From positions 1 through 64,000 of the forward strand of contig NZ_MSDV01000075.1 in the NCBI RefSeq assembly GCF_001931485.1: 64,000 nucleotides of DNA, read 5' to 3'. Shown piece after piece: positions 1 through 10,008 of the stretch; the stretch's first letter is position 1; the number at the start of each line of letters is the position of its first letter. The notes beneath the pieces are model-generated. The model did no database searches. It was not told the origin of the DNA and worked only from the letters and a program-made list of their open reading frames with translations. Source of the DNA: Burkholderia sp. SRS-W-2-2016. Its GTDB lineage: Bacteria > Pseudomonadota > Gammaproteobacteria > Burkholderiales > Burkholderiaceae. The translations under genes were made by a program, and so were the position numbers.

Positions 1-1879
1 CGGTTGCGGTTGCCGGGGTCGCGGTTGGGGCAGTCGTGGCGACCGGGGCGGATCCGGCGGCTGCAAGTGTCGGTGCGCTTGCCGTGCTCGCGGCCGGGTT
101 GACGAGCGCGGCGGTCGCGGTAAGGCCCGCGACTACGGGCATAGCTGCGGCTGCGGCGCTCGGCAGCGGCTTCGGTACGGCGGTTGACTGAGCTGCGACA
201 GCAGCGACGGCTGCGGCCGGACCCGCCGAAGAATTCTGTGCGGCTGTTGACCGCGCTGCCGCAACAACGCTGGCTGCCACCGGGCCAGTCGGCAAATTCG
301 GCGCGGCAATCGACTGCGCTGCGGCAACAACGCCGGCTGCCGCCGAACCCGCCAACGAATCCGCTGCCGCAAACGGACAACCACCGCCCGCCGCGCTTTG
401 CGCGGTCATGCCCAAACCCGTGTCTTGCGCACGTGCGGCTTGCGCCGCCGAAGCCTCGGCCACCGCAGCCGCGACCTCTTCCCGCTCGCCCTTCACACCA
501 GCGCCGCCCTTGCCGCCCTTCGCCAGCGCTTTATCTCGCCGGCGCGGCGTGACGACCATCCGGATCCCCTGCAACGGCCGCAGCGAAATCACTGGGCCCC
601 GTTCGATAGGATGCCCAGGCACCATGCTCAGATCGAGGTGCTGCGCGACCACCGCCGTCAGCACGCGCATCTGCAGCAACGCGGTCTGAAAGCCGATGCA
701 CTTGCGCATCCCGCCGCCGAACGGAAAGTAGCCGAAGCGATGCGGCGTCGGCGCGTGGCTCGCGAAGTTCTCCGGATCGAACGCATCGGGATTGCGCCAG
801 AACGCCGGATGCCGATGCGTGACGTACGGCGACATGAACACCGACGAGCCCGCCGGAATATGAAAGCCGCCGATCTCGTCATCGTCGATCAGATCGCGCG
901 TGAAGCCCCAGATCGGCGGATACATGCGCAGCACCTCATTGACCACCTGGTCCAGGTACGGCAGCGCATCGAGATCCTCGAGCGTCGGCGCGCGGCCGCC
1001 GAGCCGCGCATCGAGTTCCTCGCGCAACTGGCGCAGCACGCCCGGGTTCTGCGCGAGCGCATACAGCGCCCACGCGATCCCGGTGCCGGTCGTCTCGTGA
1101 CCGGCAAGGAACACGGTCATCACTTCGTCGTGCACCTCGCGCGGCGTCATCGGCTCGCCGGTGTCCGGATGGCGCGCGTTCAGCAGCAGCGAAATCACGT
1201 CGCTCGGATCGCAATTGCCCGAGCGGTGATCTTCGATGATCTGCCCGATGATCCCGTCGATATTGCGGCGCGCCTCGGCGATGCGGCGATTGAACGGTGT
1301 CGGCAGCCAACGCGGAATGAAGTCGTTGAGATCGCCTTGCCGCAACATCGCCGCGATGCCGAAGCGCACGGATGGCCCGACCTGGCGGGAGAAACGCGAG
1401 ATGTCGGTGTTGAACACCATCAGCCCGAGCATGCTCAGGCTCAGATGCATCATCTCCTCGACCACTTCGAGCGGCTCGCCGGCCGGCAGCTCGCTCCAGC
1501 GCTGCACCAGCCCGAGCGCCGCGGCGCCGACCGCCTGCGCGTGCTCATTGACCTGCTTGCGATGAAACAGCGGCTGCACCGCGCGCCGGTGACGGCGCCA
1601 GAAGTCGCCGTCGGTGGTCAGCAGACCGTCGCCGAAGAACAGTTTGAAGTCCTCATAGAAGCGCCCGCGCACGTAGTTGCGGTGGTTCTCCTGCAGCACG
1701 TACTGCACGTGCTCGGGATGCGCGAGCGCATGCGTGAGGAACGGGCCGAGCCGGTTGCGCGCGATGTCGCCGTATTGCTGCTGCAACTTCAGCAGCATCG
1801 TGACCGGGTCGCGCTTGTACTCGGCGAGATTGCCCATCAGGCGGCCGCTCGGGCCGGGTGCGATGCGTCGGGTCTTCAT
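1..1879 (-). CDS. cytochrome P450 with long Ala-rich C-terminal extension (3' end outside window)
   Basis: Heme-thiolate monooxygenase, probably oxidising the product of the upstream megasynthase. Visible motifs: the I-helix AGHETTGT, the K-helix ExxR in NEVLRMYPP, and the heme-binding loop FPFGGGMRKCIG with the Cys codon at 698-700 (about residue 394). The P450 fold ends near residue 445 (about base 547). Beyond it the frame stays open for at least 180 more residues of Ala/Thr/Pro/Ser-rich sequence to the window edge. That looks like the linkers in the neighbouring PKS proteins, so another domain may follow; none is visible here. The ATG (1879-1877) overlaps the megasynthase stop as ATGA, which indicates translational coupling. 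The family call is secure; substrate and redox partner are unknown. Confidence 0.93.
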   Translation of the reverse strand, partial: MKTRRIAPGPSGRLMGNLAEYKRDPVTMLLKLQQQYGDIARNRLGPFLTHALAHPEHVQYVLQENHRNYVRGRFYEDFKLFFGDGLLTTDGDFWRRHRRAVQPLFHRKQVNEHAQAVGAAALGLVQRWSELPAGEPLEVVEEMMHLSLSMLGLMVFNTDISRFSRQVGPSVRFGIAAMLRQGDLNDFIPRWLPTPFNRRIAEARRNIDGIIGQIIEDHRSGNCDPSDVISLLLNARHPDTGEPMTPREVHDEVMTVFLAGHETTGTGIAWALYALAQNPGVLRQLREELDARLGGRAPTLEDLDALPYLDQVVNEVLRMYPPIWGFTRDLIDDDEIGGFHIPAGSSVFMSPYVTHRHPAFWRNPDAFDPENFASHAPTPHRFGYFPFGGGMRKCIGFQTALLQMRVLTAVVAQHLDLSMVPGHPIERGPVISLRPLQGIRMVVTPRRRDKALAKGGKGGAGVKGEREEVAAAVAEASAAQAARAQDTGLGMTAQSAAGGGCPFAAADSLAGSAAAGVVAAAQSIAAPNLPTGPVAASVVAAARSTAAQNSSAGPAAAVAAVAAQSTAVPKPLPSAAAAAMPVVAGLTATAALVNPAASTASAPTLAAAGSAPVATTAPTATPATAT

Positions 1880-4800
1880 GCGGACACCCGCGTCGGCAGC
1901 GCGCGCGCGGCGACCTGCGCATCGACCTCGGCCTTCGACACGTACGCGCCGCTATCGCGATGCACGTAGCCGATGATCACGCCGCTCACGTCCTTCATCT
2001 GCATCAGCATGCGGCCGTCCGGGCGCACCGCGACGAAGCGGTTGCGCGAGCCGACCCCTTCGAGCGCGAACTCGCGCGGCGTCGCGTACAGATCGATGCG
2101 GTCATAGCGGCTCGCGAGCTGGCAATCGTTGCCGTCCTCGTAGATGTCGATACGGCGGATCGTCATCGGCGCGGCGAGCGGGATGTAGTCGTCGGCGATG
2201 TAGTTCAGCACCGCGACGCGCGCGAGTCCGTCGAGCATGATGCTTGGCACCACGAAACGTGAGAACACCGGATCGTCGGCGGCCACGCCCAGCTGGTAGC
2301 GCGCGTGTTTGCCCGGCGGCGACGAACCGGTGTCGGTGGTCGACACGAACATCCCGCTCAGATACACCGGCGCGGCGGCGAAGTGGTACGGATCGGCGAT
2401 CGGCGTGTGACCGGCATCCGGCCAGCGCGCCCAGCCGGGGGCCGGTTCGTACACCGGCGCGAGCAAGACCTTGATCTCGAAGTGCAGCTTGTCGCGTACC
2501 AGCAGGTGGCCGTTCGGCGCGTGCACGTCGCCGGTCACATGCACCTGCAATGTGGTCAGTTCGCCGTCGCGCCGCACGATCTGCGCGCGGATGCGCTTCA
2601 CGCCCGGGCGCTGCGCATCGTAGACGCGCAGGAAGTGATGGAACACCGCGTCCTGGAAGCCGACCACCTTCAGGCCCGGCAGCAGTTGCAGCGCGGCTTC
2701 GGCGGCGAGTTCGGGCACGAAGGTGCCGGGCAGCGTCGCGAAACCGTTGACGACGTGATGCTGCAGATACGCGTCGCGCTGCAGATCGAAAACCCGTTCG
2801 AAGGTGACGCTGTCCGCGTCGCGCTGCAATTGACGGCCGAGGTAGAAGTCGCCGATGCCGGTGAGCGCGGTGGCGGGCGTCGCTTCGACCGCGCGCGGGT
2901 TGGCCGCGCTTACGTTGGCAGCGTGCGTATTGACGCCGCCTGCGCTGGCCCCGCCCACGTTCACGTTCACGGCGCTCGTATTCACGGCGTTTGTGTTGGC
3001 TGCGCTCGGGCCGGTCACGCTTGCGCCGGACACGCTTGCGTTGGTGACGACCGGCTTGCTAACGCCCGTGTTGGCGATACTGGAATGGATCGCGCTCTGG
3101 TTGCCAGTGTCCGCGTGTGCGGCACCCGCTTCCGCCGCACTGAAAAACGTCGGCAGATGCGCTTCGATCGCGCGCTTCTCGGGCGCGCCGAGATGCACCG
3201 ACGCCGCCGCGCGGTCGACCAGATCGAGTTCGCGCAGGAAGTGATGCACGCCCTCTTCGGTGCGCATGCTGGTGAACAGCCCGCTCTTTTCGAGGAACGC
3301 GCGCGTCACCGGATTCGCGCCGAGTCCGACCGAGCGCCACAAGGTCCAGCCGATCGTGAATTCGTCATAACCGAGCGCCGCGCGATGATAGGCGGCGCGC
3401 GTGTTCAGGAAGTCGTTGCCGGATGCGTAGTCGGTTTCGCCCGACTGGCCGGTCAGGCCGATGAACGAGCCGAAGTTGCACCAGGCGCGCGGCGGCAGCG
3501 CGGCGAACGCGTCGCGCAGGTTCCAGTAGCCGCGCACCTTGATGTCGCGCACCGCGACGAAATCCTCGAAGGTCTTGACCGGGATCGACGCCGAGCGATT
3601 CAGGCCGGCCGCGTTGACGACGAGATCGATATGGCTCTCGCGCGCGGCGATCTGCTGCACCGCCGCCTGCACGCTGGCGCGATCGAACACGTCGGCGCGC
3701 AGATAGTGGACCCGGTCGGCGCCGCAGTGCGCCTTCATCGCCTCCATGTTGCGATGCGCGGCGCGCACTTCGACCTGGCGTTCGAACGACTTGATCACCT
3801 GCGGCAGCGGCAGCGACGGATGCAGCTTTTTCTGCTCGCGAATGTACTCGGGGCGTCGCTTCAGGAACTCTTCGTCACTGCCGGCGAAGGTCTCGGGCGG
3901 AAAGTCGTCGAGACGGCTGCTGCCGATCAGATAGAGCGTCGGCCGATAGTGCGCGGCGACCGCCTTCATCAATTCGGCGGTGATGCCGCGCGCGCCGCCG
4001 AACGCGACCACCACGGAATCCGGGCCGAGCCGCGCAAGCTGCGCGGCGGGCAGTTCGCCAGTGGCCTCGGTCACGCGCACGGTCAGGCGGCGCGTGCCGC
4101 TCAGCACCACCACCGGCAGCAGATGCAGCGCGCCGCTTTCGTGCTCGGCCTGCGCGAGCGCCTCGCGCGCCGACGTGCAGCTAGTGAAGACCGCCAGCGA
4201 GCGGGTGTCGTACAGCTCGATCCCGAGCGCTTTCGTCAGACCGGAGAACAGCCCGGCCTCGGGATGCAGCACGGTGCCGACGACCGCGTCGAGCAACAGC
4301 GCGATGAACGAGCCGTGTTGCGACACGCCGTCATGGCAGTGTTTCAGCGCGAGGAACGCGAGGTCGTGCAAGGCCAGCAATTCGGGGACGGGCTGCGGCA
4401 CCTGGCCCGGGACCAGTTGGCTCGCATGCAGCGAGCTCAGGACGCGCACGTGCTGGATGTCCGCATGCAACAGGCTGGCGAGCGCGGTTTCGCCGCGCGC
4501 CTGAATGTGGTGCCAGCCGTCGCGCGGCGCGGCGAGCGGTTGGGTCGACAGCACGATCAGGTCGGCCGGCAACGAGGTGAAGTCCGCGAGCAGTTGCGGC
4601 GCGTCGGTGACCAGCACGCATTTGGGCGGGAAGAACTCGAGCGGCTCGGCGCCGCGCTGCCAGCGCACGTCCTGCAAATCGATGCGGTAGCGTTTGACGC
4701 CGAGCGGTTCGCCGTCGGCGGCGGCGCCGGTTTGGTAGAGCGCGGGGGCGAGGGTCGGCGGGGTGGAAGCTGTCGCTGCCGCGCTTGTGGCCACGGTTGC

Positions 4801-7800
4801 AGTTGCTGCTTTTGCGGTTGTTGCCGCTGTGGTTGTTGCCCCTGAAGTTGCTGCTCCGATTGCAGCGGTTGCTCTGGGTGCTGCCGTTGCTGCCGTTGCT
4901 GCCGTTGCTGCCGCTGATTCTGCTGCAACCGCACCGCCGTTTTCTCGCTGCGACGCTCCTGCCGGCTCCACGCCGCGCGGCTGGCTTGCTTCCGCCCTGG
5001 CGGTGCGCTTACGCGAATCCGGCCCATCGCCCGGCGCCGTGTCACCGCGCGTCAAACGCAGCGAGAAACGCGCACGATCGCCCGGATTGCGGGTCGCCAC
5101 CGTAGCCGACGCCTCTTCGCGCACCAGCGCGCCCAGCACCGACACCGCGGCATCGGCGCCCGCATAGGTGAGCGCCCGCCCTTCGCTATCGCGCGGCGCC
5201 GGCTCCGACGCTTCGTTATCCTGCCCGTCGGGCGCGCCGGTCTCGACCCATGCGAGTACCGGCAAGCCGGCCGCCTCGGCCTGCGCCTGGGTCGTCACCG
5301 CGAACAGCACGACGCCCTCGGCCAACGCGGTATCGAATGCGGGCTGCACTTCGTCGGCCACATTGCCGTTGATCCCGCCGACGATCACCATGTCCAGCTC
5401 GCCGCGTTGCAGGAAGCGCGCGGCCACTTCGAACGCGGCCAGCGTCGATGCATGGCCGGCGTCGACCGTCATGTTCATCCCGTGCAGGTCGTGATAGTTC
5501 GCGACGCGCGCCGGAATCACGTTCGGCATCATGCCGGGGAACGAGTTCTCGGTGGCCGGCGGCACGAGCGCGCGGGTCCGCTCGCGCAAACCGGCCAGCG
5601 CGGTATCCAGCATGCGCGGCTTGACGGTGCCGGCGTCGCGCAACGCCGTTTCGATGTCGTCGAGATAGCAGCGGCTCGCGTACAGCGCCGCGTTGCGGGT
5701 CGGGCCCATGTGGCCCATCACGATGCCGATCGTGTCGCTATGCGCGTTCCAGAACGGCTGCAGTTTTTCGCGCAGATCGTGCGCGGCATCGAGCGACATC
5801 AGCTGGCAGCGGTCGAGCGCGCGCAGCACCGCGGGCGGCATGCGGACGCGGTCGAAGCCCGGCAGCGGATAACTGAGGCCGAAGCTCGCTTGCGGCGCCG
5901 CGCCGGTGCCGCGCAGCCATGCGGCGACCGCGTCGCCGTCGGCGAGGCCCGGGAATTTTGCCGACCAGCCGACGATCGCGAGCGGCGCCTTGCGGGCCGG
6001 CCGCTGCGCGGGCGCGGCGGGCAGATCGGGCCGGTACTCGCTGACCACGAGGTGGCCGTTGGTGCCGCCGAAGCCGAACCCGGACACCGCCGCGGCGCGC
6101 GCCCGCCGCGGGTCGCGCGGCCAGTCGACCGCGCGGGTCGGAATCGTCAGGCCGGTGGTCGCGAGGTCGAATTCGCGCGGCGCTCTCGTATAGCGGTGCT
6201 GCGGCGGAATGCAGTCGTGCTGCAAGCCGAGCAGCACCTGGATCAGCGACACCACGCCCGCCGCCCAGCCGGTGTGGCCGACCAGCGACTTGTTCGAGGT
6301 CACCTGCACCGAGCGCTGCTGGCCGAGCGATTCCCTCAGGCTCTGGAATTCGGCGAGGTCACCGGCCGGCGTGCCGGTCGCGTGCGCGACGACCCAGTCG
6401 ATCTGCTCGCTCGTCACCTCGGACTGCCGGTACGCGCGCTCGATCGCGATCCCCTGGCCCTCCGGGTTCGGCGCGTAGATCGCCTTGCCCTTGCCGTCGG
6501 ACGACGAACCGAACGCCTTCAGGATGCCGAGCACCCGGTCGCCGTCGGCCACGGCGCGCTTCAGGCGCTTCAGGATCACGACGCCGGCGCCGTCGGCGAA
6601 CAGCACGCCGTCGCAGGCCTCGTCGAGCGGGCGCACTTCGCCGCTGCGCGACAGGCCGTGCAGCTTCGCGAACAGCACTGTGTTGCGCGGCGCGAGCGCG
6701 AACGCGCCGCCGCACGCGACCACATCGTGCTGGCCCAGCAGCAATCCCTTGATGCCGAGGTCGACCGAATACAGCGACGACGAACACGCGGTATCGACCA
6801 TCATGTATTCGGCGTCGTCGGGCAGCACGCCTTGCATCGCGTCGAGACCGACCCGGTGCGGGAAGAACTCCGCGAGGCCGGCGGCGCCGCGGCTGTAACG
6901 CGCGCCCAGCACGCCGTCGACATGGGCGACGCAGGCGTCGCGCTCATCCGGCGTGACGCCGGCCGCGTCGAGCGCGCTGCTCAGACGGGTGCGCGCGGCT
7001 GCGAGCACCATCCCTTCCTCGAGATGCTGGCTGCCGTCGGCGGTATAGCCGACGAGGAACGAGGTGCGGTCGCCGGCCCGCACGCGCACGCCGTCAAGTG
7101 CCTGCAGCAGCGAATGGCGCAGCCACAGCGTGGTGAGTTCGTGGCGGTCGAGCACCGGCCCGTTTAGTTCGGATTGCAGGGCAGGCGTCGCGTTGAAACT
7201 CTCCATGAACACCGAGCGCGACTGGTAGCTCTTGTCCTCGGCCGCCGGATCATCCGAATGGAACGAGCGATAGTCCCAGCGCTCGGCCGGCACCGTATCG
7301 AACAGCTCCGGTCCTTCGAGCAGCGCGCGCCAGAACTCCTGCGGATTGTTCGCGCCGGGGATGGCGAGACCCATGCCGACCACCGCGATCGCGTCGTCGC
7401 TGATGTCGAGTTCGTCGGCCGCGACCGCACCGTCGCCGTGTTGGCCATGATCCGCGGTGCGCTCGCTCTTCGCGGCCAGTGTCTGCGCGCACGGCGCGCA
7501 GTTCGTTGCATGCGGGTTTTGCGTCGCCCATTGCGGACGCGGCGACAGGCCCTCGCTGCACAGCGACAGACCGCCGTCGGCGGTAACGACCTGGCCGGTC
7601 ACCCAGCGCGACGAGTCGGACGCGAGGAACAGCACCACGTCGGCGAGGTCTTCGGCGGTCGCGAGGCGGCTGAGCGGCGTCGCCTCGATGCTGGAGCGGC
7701 GCGTGTTGTCGGGATCGGGAAATTGCTGCGCGACGTCGCCGTCGATCAGCGTCGACGACGCGCTGTTCACGCGGATGTTGTCGGCCGCGTATTCCACCGC

Positions 7801-8316
7801 CAGATAGCGGGTCAGCGATTCGAGCGCGGCCTTCGCGGTGCCGACCACCAGGTAGTTGGCCGGCACCAGCGTCGAGCCGACCGACGACACGTTGACGATC
7901 GAGCCGCCGCCGCTGCGCGCCATCAGCGCGGCCGCGCGGCGCGCGCACCAGAATGCGCCCTTCAGATTGGTGTCGAGCGCGCGATCGAAATGCTCGGAGG
8001 CGATGTCGCCGACGCCGAGCAGCGCACCCGACGCCGCGTTGTTGACCAGGATGTCGAGGCGGCCGTACTTCGCCTCGATCTCATCGAACATCCGGTCGAC
8101 CTGACTTTGCTGAGCCACCGACGCCCGGATCACGTCGACGGTGGCGCCGAGCGCGCGCAACTCCGCGACGGTCTCTCTCGACGCATCGAGGGAATGGAAA
8201 AAATTCACGATGACATGAGCACCCTGCTCGGCGAAGCGCCGGCAGATCGTCTTACCGACGTTCTTCGCGCCACCCGTCACCAGAACCAGCTTACCTTTCA
8301 GATTGGAGCTTGACAT
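1876..8316 (-). CDS. iterative PKS/FAS-like megasynthase, domain order ER(FabL-like)-KS-CLF-KR-DH
   Basis: A 2146-residue multidomain synthase. Residues 7-255 are an SDR with TGGAKNVG and a Tyr155-x6-Lys162 pair, the spacing of FabL/FabI enoyl reductases rather than the YxxxK of ketoreductases. Residues 308-763 are a ketosynthase with DTACSSSL (Cys511), His645 and His681. Residues 778-1030 are a second KS-like fold with His955 where the Cys should be, i.e. chain-length-factor-like. An Ala/Thr linker (1125-1190) leads to a ketoreductase (GGARGITA at 1440, Tyr1630). Another linker (1735-1815) leads to a hot-dog dehydratase with HxxxGxxxxP at His1854. It has no AT or ACP; both are on the preceding gene. 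I chose ATG 8316 (MSSSNLKGK) over an upstream in-frame start because the SDR fold begins there. It resembles polyunsaturated or secondary-lipid synthases; the product is unknown. Confidence 0.92.
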   Translation of the reverse strand: MSSSNLKGKLVLVTGGAKNVGKTICRRFAEQGAHVIVNFFHSLDASRETVAELRALGATVDVIRASVAQQSQVDRMFDEIEAKYGRLDILVNNAASGALLGVGDIASEHFDRALDTNLKGAFWCARRAAALMARSGGGSIVNVSSVGSTLVPANYLVVGTAKAALESLTRYLAVEYAADNIRVNSASSTLIDGDVAQQFPDPDNTRRSSIEATPLSRLATAEDLADVVLFLASDSSRWVTGQVVTADGGLSLCSEGLSPRPQWATQNPHATNCAPCAQTLAAKSERTADHGQHGDGAVAADELDISDDAIAVVGMGLAIPGANNPQEFWRALLEGPELFDTVPAERWDYRSFHSDDPAAEDKSYQSRSVFMESFNATPALQSELNGPVLDRHELTTLWLRHSLLQALDGVRVRAGDRTSFLVGYTADGSQHLEEGMVLAAARTRLSSALDAAGVTPDERDACVAHVDGVLGARYSRGAAGLAEFFPHRVGLDAMQGVLPDDAEYMMVDTACSSSLYSVDLGIKGLLLGQHDVVACGGAFALAPRNTVLFAKLHGLSRSGEVRPLDEACDGVLFADGAGVVILKRLKRAVADGDRVLGILKAFGSSSDGKGKAIYAPNPEGQGIAIERAYRQSEVTSEQIDWVVAHATGTPAGDLAEFQSLRESLGQQRSVQVTSNKSLVGHTGWAAGVVSLIQVLLGLQHDCIPPQHRYTRAPREFDLATTGLTIPTRAVDWPRDPRRARAAAVSGFGFGGTNGHLVVSEYRPDLPAAPAQRPARKAPLAIVGWSAKFPGLADGDAVAAWLRGTGAAPQASFGLSYPLPGFDRVRMPPAVLRALDRCQLMSLDAAHDLREKLQPFWNAHSDTIGIVMGHMGPTRNAALYASRCYLDDIETALRDAGTVKPRMLDTALAGLRERTRALVPPATENSFPGMMPNVIPARVANYHDLHGMNMTVDAGHASTLAAFEVAARFLQRGELDMVIVGGINGNVADEVQPAFDTALAEGVVLFAVTTQAQAEAAGLPVLAWVETGAPDGQDNEASEPAPRDSEGRALTYAGADAAVSVLGALVREEASATVATRNPGDRARFSLRLTRGDTAPGDGPDSRKRTARAEASQPRGVEPAGASQRENGGAVAAESAAATAATAATAAPRATAAIGAATSGATTTAATTAKAATATVATSAAATASTPPTLAPALYQTGAAADGEPLGVKRYRIDLQDVRWQRGAEPLEFFPPKCVLVTDAPQLLADFTSLPADLIVLSTQPLAAPRDGWHHIQARGETALASLLHADIQHVRVLSSLHASQLVPGQVPQPVPELLALHDLAFLALKHCHDGVSQHGSFIALLLDAVVGTVLHPEAGLFSGLTKALGIELYDTRSLAVFTSCTSAREALAQAEHESGALHLLPVVVLSGTRRLTVRVTEATGELPAAQLARLGPDSVVVAFGGARGITAELMKAVAAHYRPTLYLIGSSRLDDFPPETFAGSDEEFLKRRPEYIREQKKLHPSLPLPQVIKSFERQVEVRAAHRNMEAMKAHCGADRVHYLRADVFDRASVQAAVQQIAARESHIDLVVNAAGLNRSASIPVKTFEDFVAVRDIKVRGYWNLRDAFAALPPRAWCNFGSFIGLTGQSGETDYASGNDFLNTRAAYHRAALGYDEFTIGWTLWRSVGLGANPVTRAFLEKSGLFTSMRTEEGVHHFLRELDLVDRAAASVHLGAPEKRAIEAHLPTFFSAAEAGAAHADTGNQSAIHSSIANTGVSKPVVTNASVSGASVTGPSAANTNAVNTSAVNVNVGGASAGGVNTHAANVSAANPRAVEATPATALTGIGDFYLGRQLQRDADSVTFERVFDLQRDAYLQHHVVNGFATLPGTFVPELAAEAALQLLPGLKVVGFQDAVFHHFLRVYDAQRPGVKRIRAQIVRRDGELTTLQVHVTGDVHAPNGHLLVRDKLHFEIKVLLAPVYEPAPGWARWPDAGHTPIADPYHFAAAPVYLSGMFVSTTDTGSSPPGKHARYQLGVAADDPVFSRFVVPSIMLDGLARVAVLNYIADDYIPLAAPMTIRRIDIYEDGNDCQLASRYDRIDLYATPREFALEGVGSRNRFVAVRPDGRMLMQMKDVSGVIIGYVHRDSGAYVSKAEVDAQVAARALPTRVSA

Positions 8317-8424
8317 TGCACGCCTACTATCCAGATCGACCACGAAAAAACACTGCATCGCGCGGGCGGCCGTATCGCTATGGCCGCCGCGCGTTTGGGA
8401 GAACGCTTCCTGAGTTGCCGGCCC

Positions 8425-10008
8425 TTAGTTGCCGGCGGATGCCACCGCGCCCAACTGCGCGTGGACGAAATCGACGATCTGCCCCATCGCCTTGAAGTCG
8501 CCGAAGCGGAAGCCGGCCGGCAGCGGCGGCAGCCCGTAGAGCTTGCTGATGCGCTGGATGATTTCGGTCTGCTTGACCGAATCGATGCCGAGCTCCGCTT
8601 CCAGTTCGACTTCCTCGGTGAAGACCTCGATCGGGTATTCCATCGCTTCCGCGTAGATCGCGACGAGTTCGCCGAACAGCTGGTCGCGGGGAATCGCGCG
8701 GCGCGGGGCGGCGGCGGCGGTGCTGGGGACGGCAGTGGGTGCAGCTACGGCCGGCGCTACGGCCATTGCCACAGGCGCGGGCGCGGCGACCGGGGCAACC
8801 GCGGGCGCGGCCGCAAACGGGCTTCCGAGCACCGGCGCGGCTGCCGCAACCACCGCCGGGCGGCTCGCGGCCACCGGCTGCGCCTGCGGGTTATGCAATT
8901 GATAAAACTTCTCGAATTCCGCTTTGATCCGCGCCGTTATCGCGCTGCCGCTGGCGTGCCAGAATGCGTCGAAATCCGGCTGATTGAGATTGGCTTGTAC
9001 ATTCGCGTTCACGATATTCATCTCCTTGAAATAACTCACTACTTTCCCGATATGTTCGAGTTCATCGCTGCTTTTGACAGCCCCCGAAAATGTTTTAACC
9101 TTGCCCGGACCGATAATTCGGATCACGATTTTTGCAAGCGCATCGAGTGCACCGCACTCCACATAAATATCGAAATTCTCAGATTGCAGAAATCCTATTC
9201 CCGCCATGAACCCGACCGGTAACGTGAAATGCCTGGAAAGGCAATCGCCGAAATGATCGGATTCGTTATAAAACCGCTTCAGGATCGGTGAATAAACGGC
9301 ACGCCGCAGCGTTCCGCCTGAATAAGATTTAATCCTGCGCGCAAAAACCCCGGCCGCCGGCCCGAGACTGGTGTGATGAAACGCATAAGGCGATTTCAAC
9401 GCCTGCGCGGTAATACTCCGCGCCGCGCAATGCGCGATGAATGCCGTCATTTCGTCCGCGGGCCCGGAAACCACGGTTTGCGAACGATGATTTTCGACGG
9501 CGATCTGAATCCGCCGATCCGCGTGCTCGTCACGGCCCGCATAGAACGCTTCGAGCGCCGCCCGCACCGCTACCGGGTCCGCGCCGACGGCCGCCATGCA
9601 ACCGTCGCGCGGCGCCGCGGCGGCGAGCGATTCGATACGGTCGCAGACAATCTCCGCGCCCTGCTCGATCGAATACACACCCGCACAGACCAGCGCCGCG
9701 ATTTCGCCGAAGCTATGCCCTACGAGTACCTCCGGCTCGATCCCCTGAGCCCGGAAAATTTCGAAATTGGCCACCGAAACGGCGTAAATAACCAGTTGCA
9801 AAAGATCGGATTTATTCCGAAACCAGTTATTATCATGCTGTTCTCCGCTCCACAGAACGTCGATAAAAGAACGGCCCAAACGGCGTTGCGCGACTGCCTC
9901 GACTATTCTCAGAACCGGATCGACACATTGATACGCGGATCGCGAAACAAGCAACGCATCCGGATAAAACGCACCCTGACCCGGAAACATAAACGCTATC
10001 TGATTCAT
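8425..10008 (-). CDS. acyltransferase-acyl carrier protein didomain (trans-acting AT-ACP)
   Basis: A 527-residue protein. Residues 1-300 are a malonyl/acyl-CoA:ACP transacylase with FPGQGAFYP near the start, the nucleophile motif GHSFGE (Ser99) and a YAFHH specificity region. An Ala/Pro linker (about 375-440) joins it to a C-terminal carrier domain with GIDSVKQTEI, where Ser477 is the phosphopantetheine site. The GIDS-type site resembles carrier domains of PUFA-synthase-like systems. It supplies the AT and ACP functions missing from the megasynthase 108 bases downstream. Parts of the AT half (about 8950-9180 and 9780-10008) are visibly AT-richer than the ACP half and the flanking genes, hinting at a mosaic origin. 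No strong Shine-Dalgarno precedes the ATG. Confidence 0.93.
   Translation of the reverse strand: MNQIAFMFPGQGAFYPDALLVSRSAYQCVDPVLRIVEAVAQRRLGRSFIDVLWSGEQHDNNWFRNKSDLLQLVIYAVSVANFEIFRAQGIEPEVLVGHSFGEIAALVCAGVYSIEQGAEIVCDRIESLAAAAPRDGCMAAVGADPVAVRAALEAFYAGRDEHADRRIQIAVENHRSQTVVSGPADEMTAFIAHCAARSITAQALKSPYAFHHTSLGPAAGVFARRIKSYSGGTLRRAVYSPILKRFYNESDHFGDCLSRHFTLPVGFMAGIGFLQSENFDIYVECGALDALAKIVIRIIGPGKVKTFSGAVKSSDELEHIGKVVSYFKEMNIVNANVQANLNQPDFDAFWHASGSAITARIKAEFEKFYQLHNPQAQPVAASRPAVVAAAAPVLGSPFAAAPAVAPVAAPAPVAMAVAPAVAAPTAVPSTAAAAPRRAIPRDQLFGELVAIYAEAMEYPIEVFTEEVELEAELGIDSVKQTEIIQRISKLYGLPPLPAGFRFGDFKAMGQIVDFVHAQLGAVASAGN

Noticed and set aside
398..7167. Long plus-strand frames opposite the P450 and megasynthase (398-1969, 2305-4845, 5407-7167)
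   Set aside because: Arg/Ala/His-rich antisense shadows typical of high-GC coding DNA; the minus strand carries all catalytic motifs.
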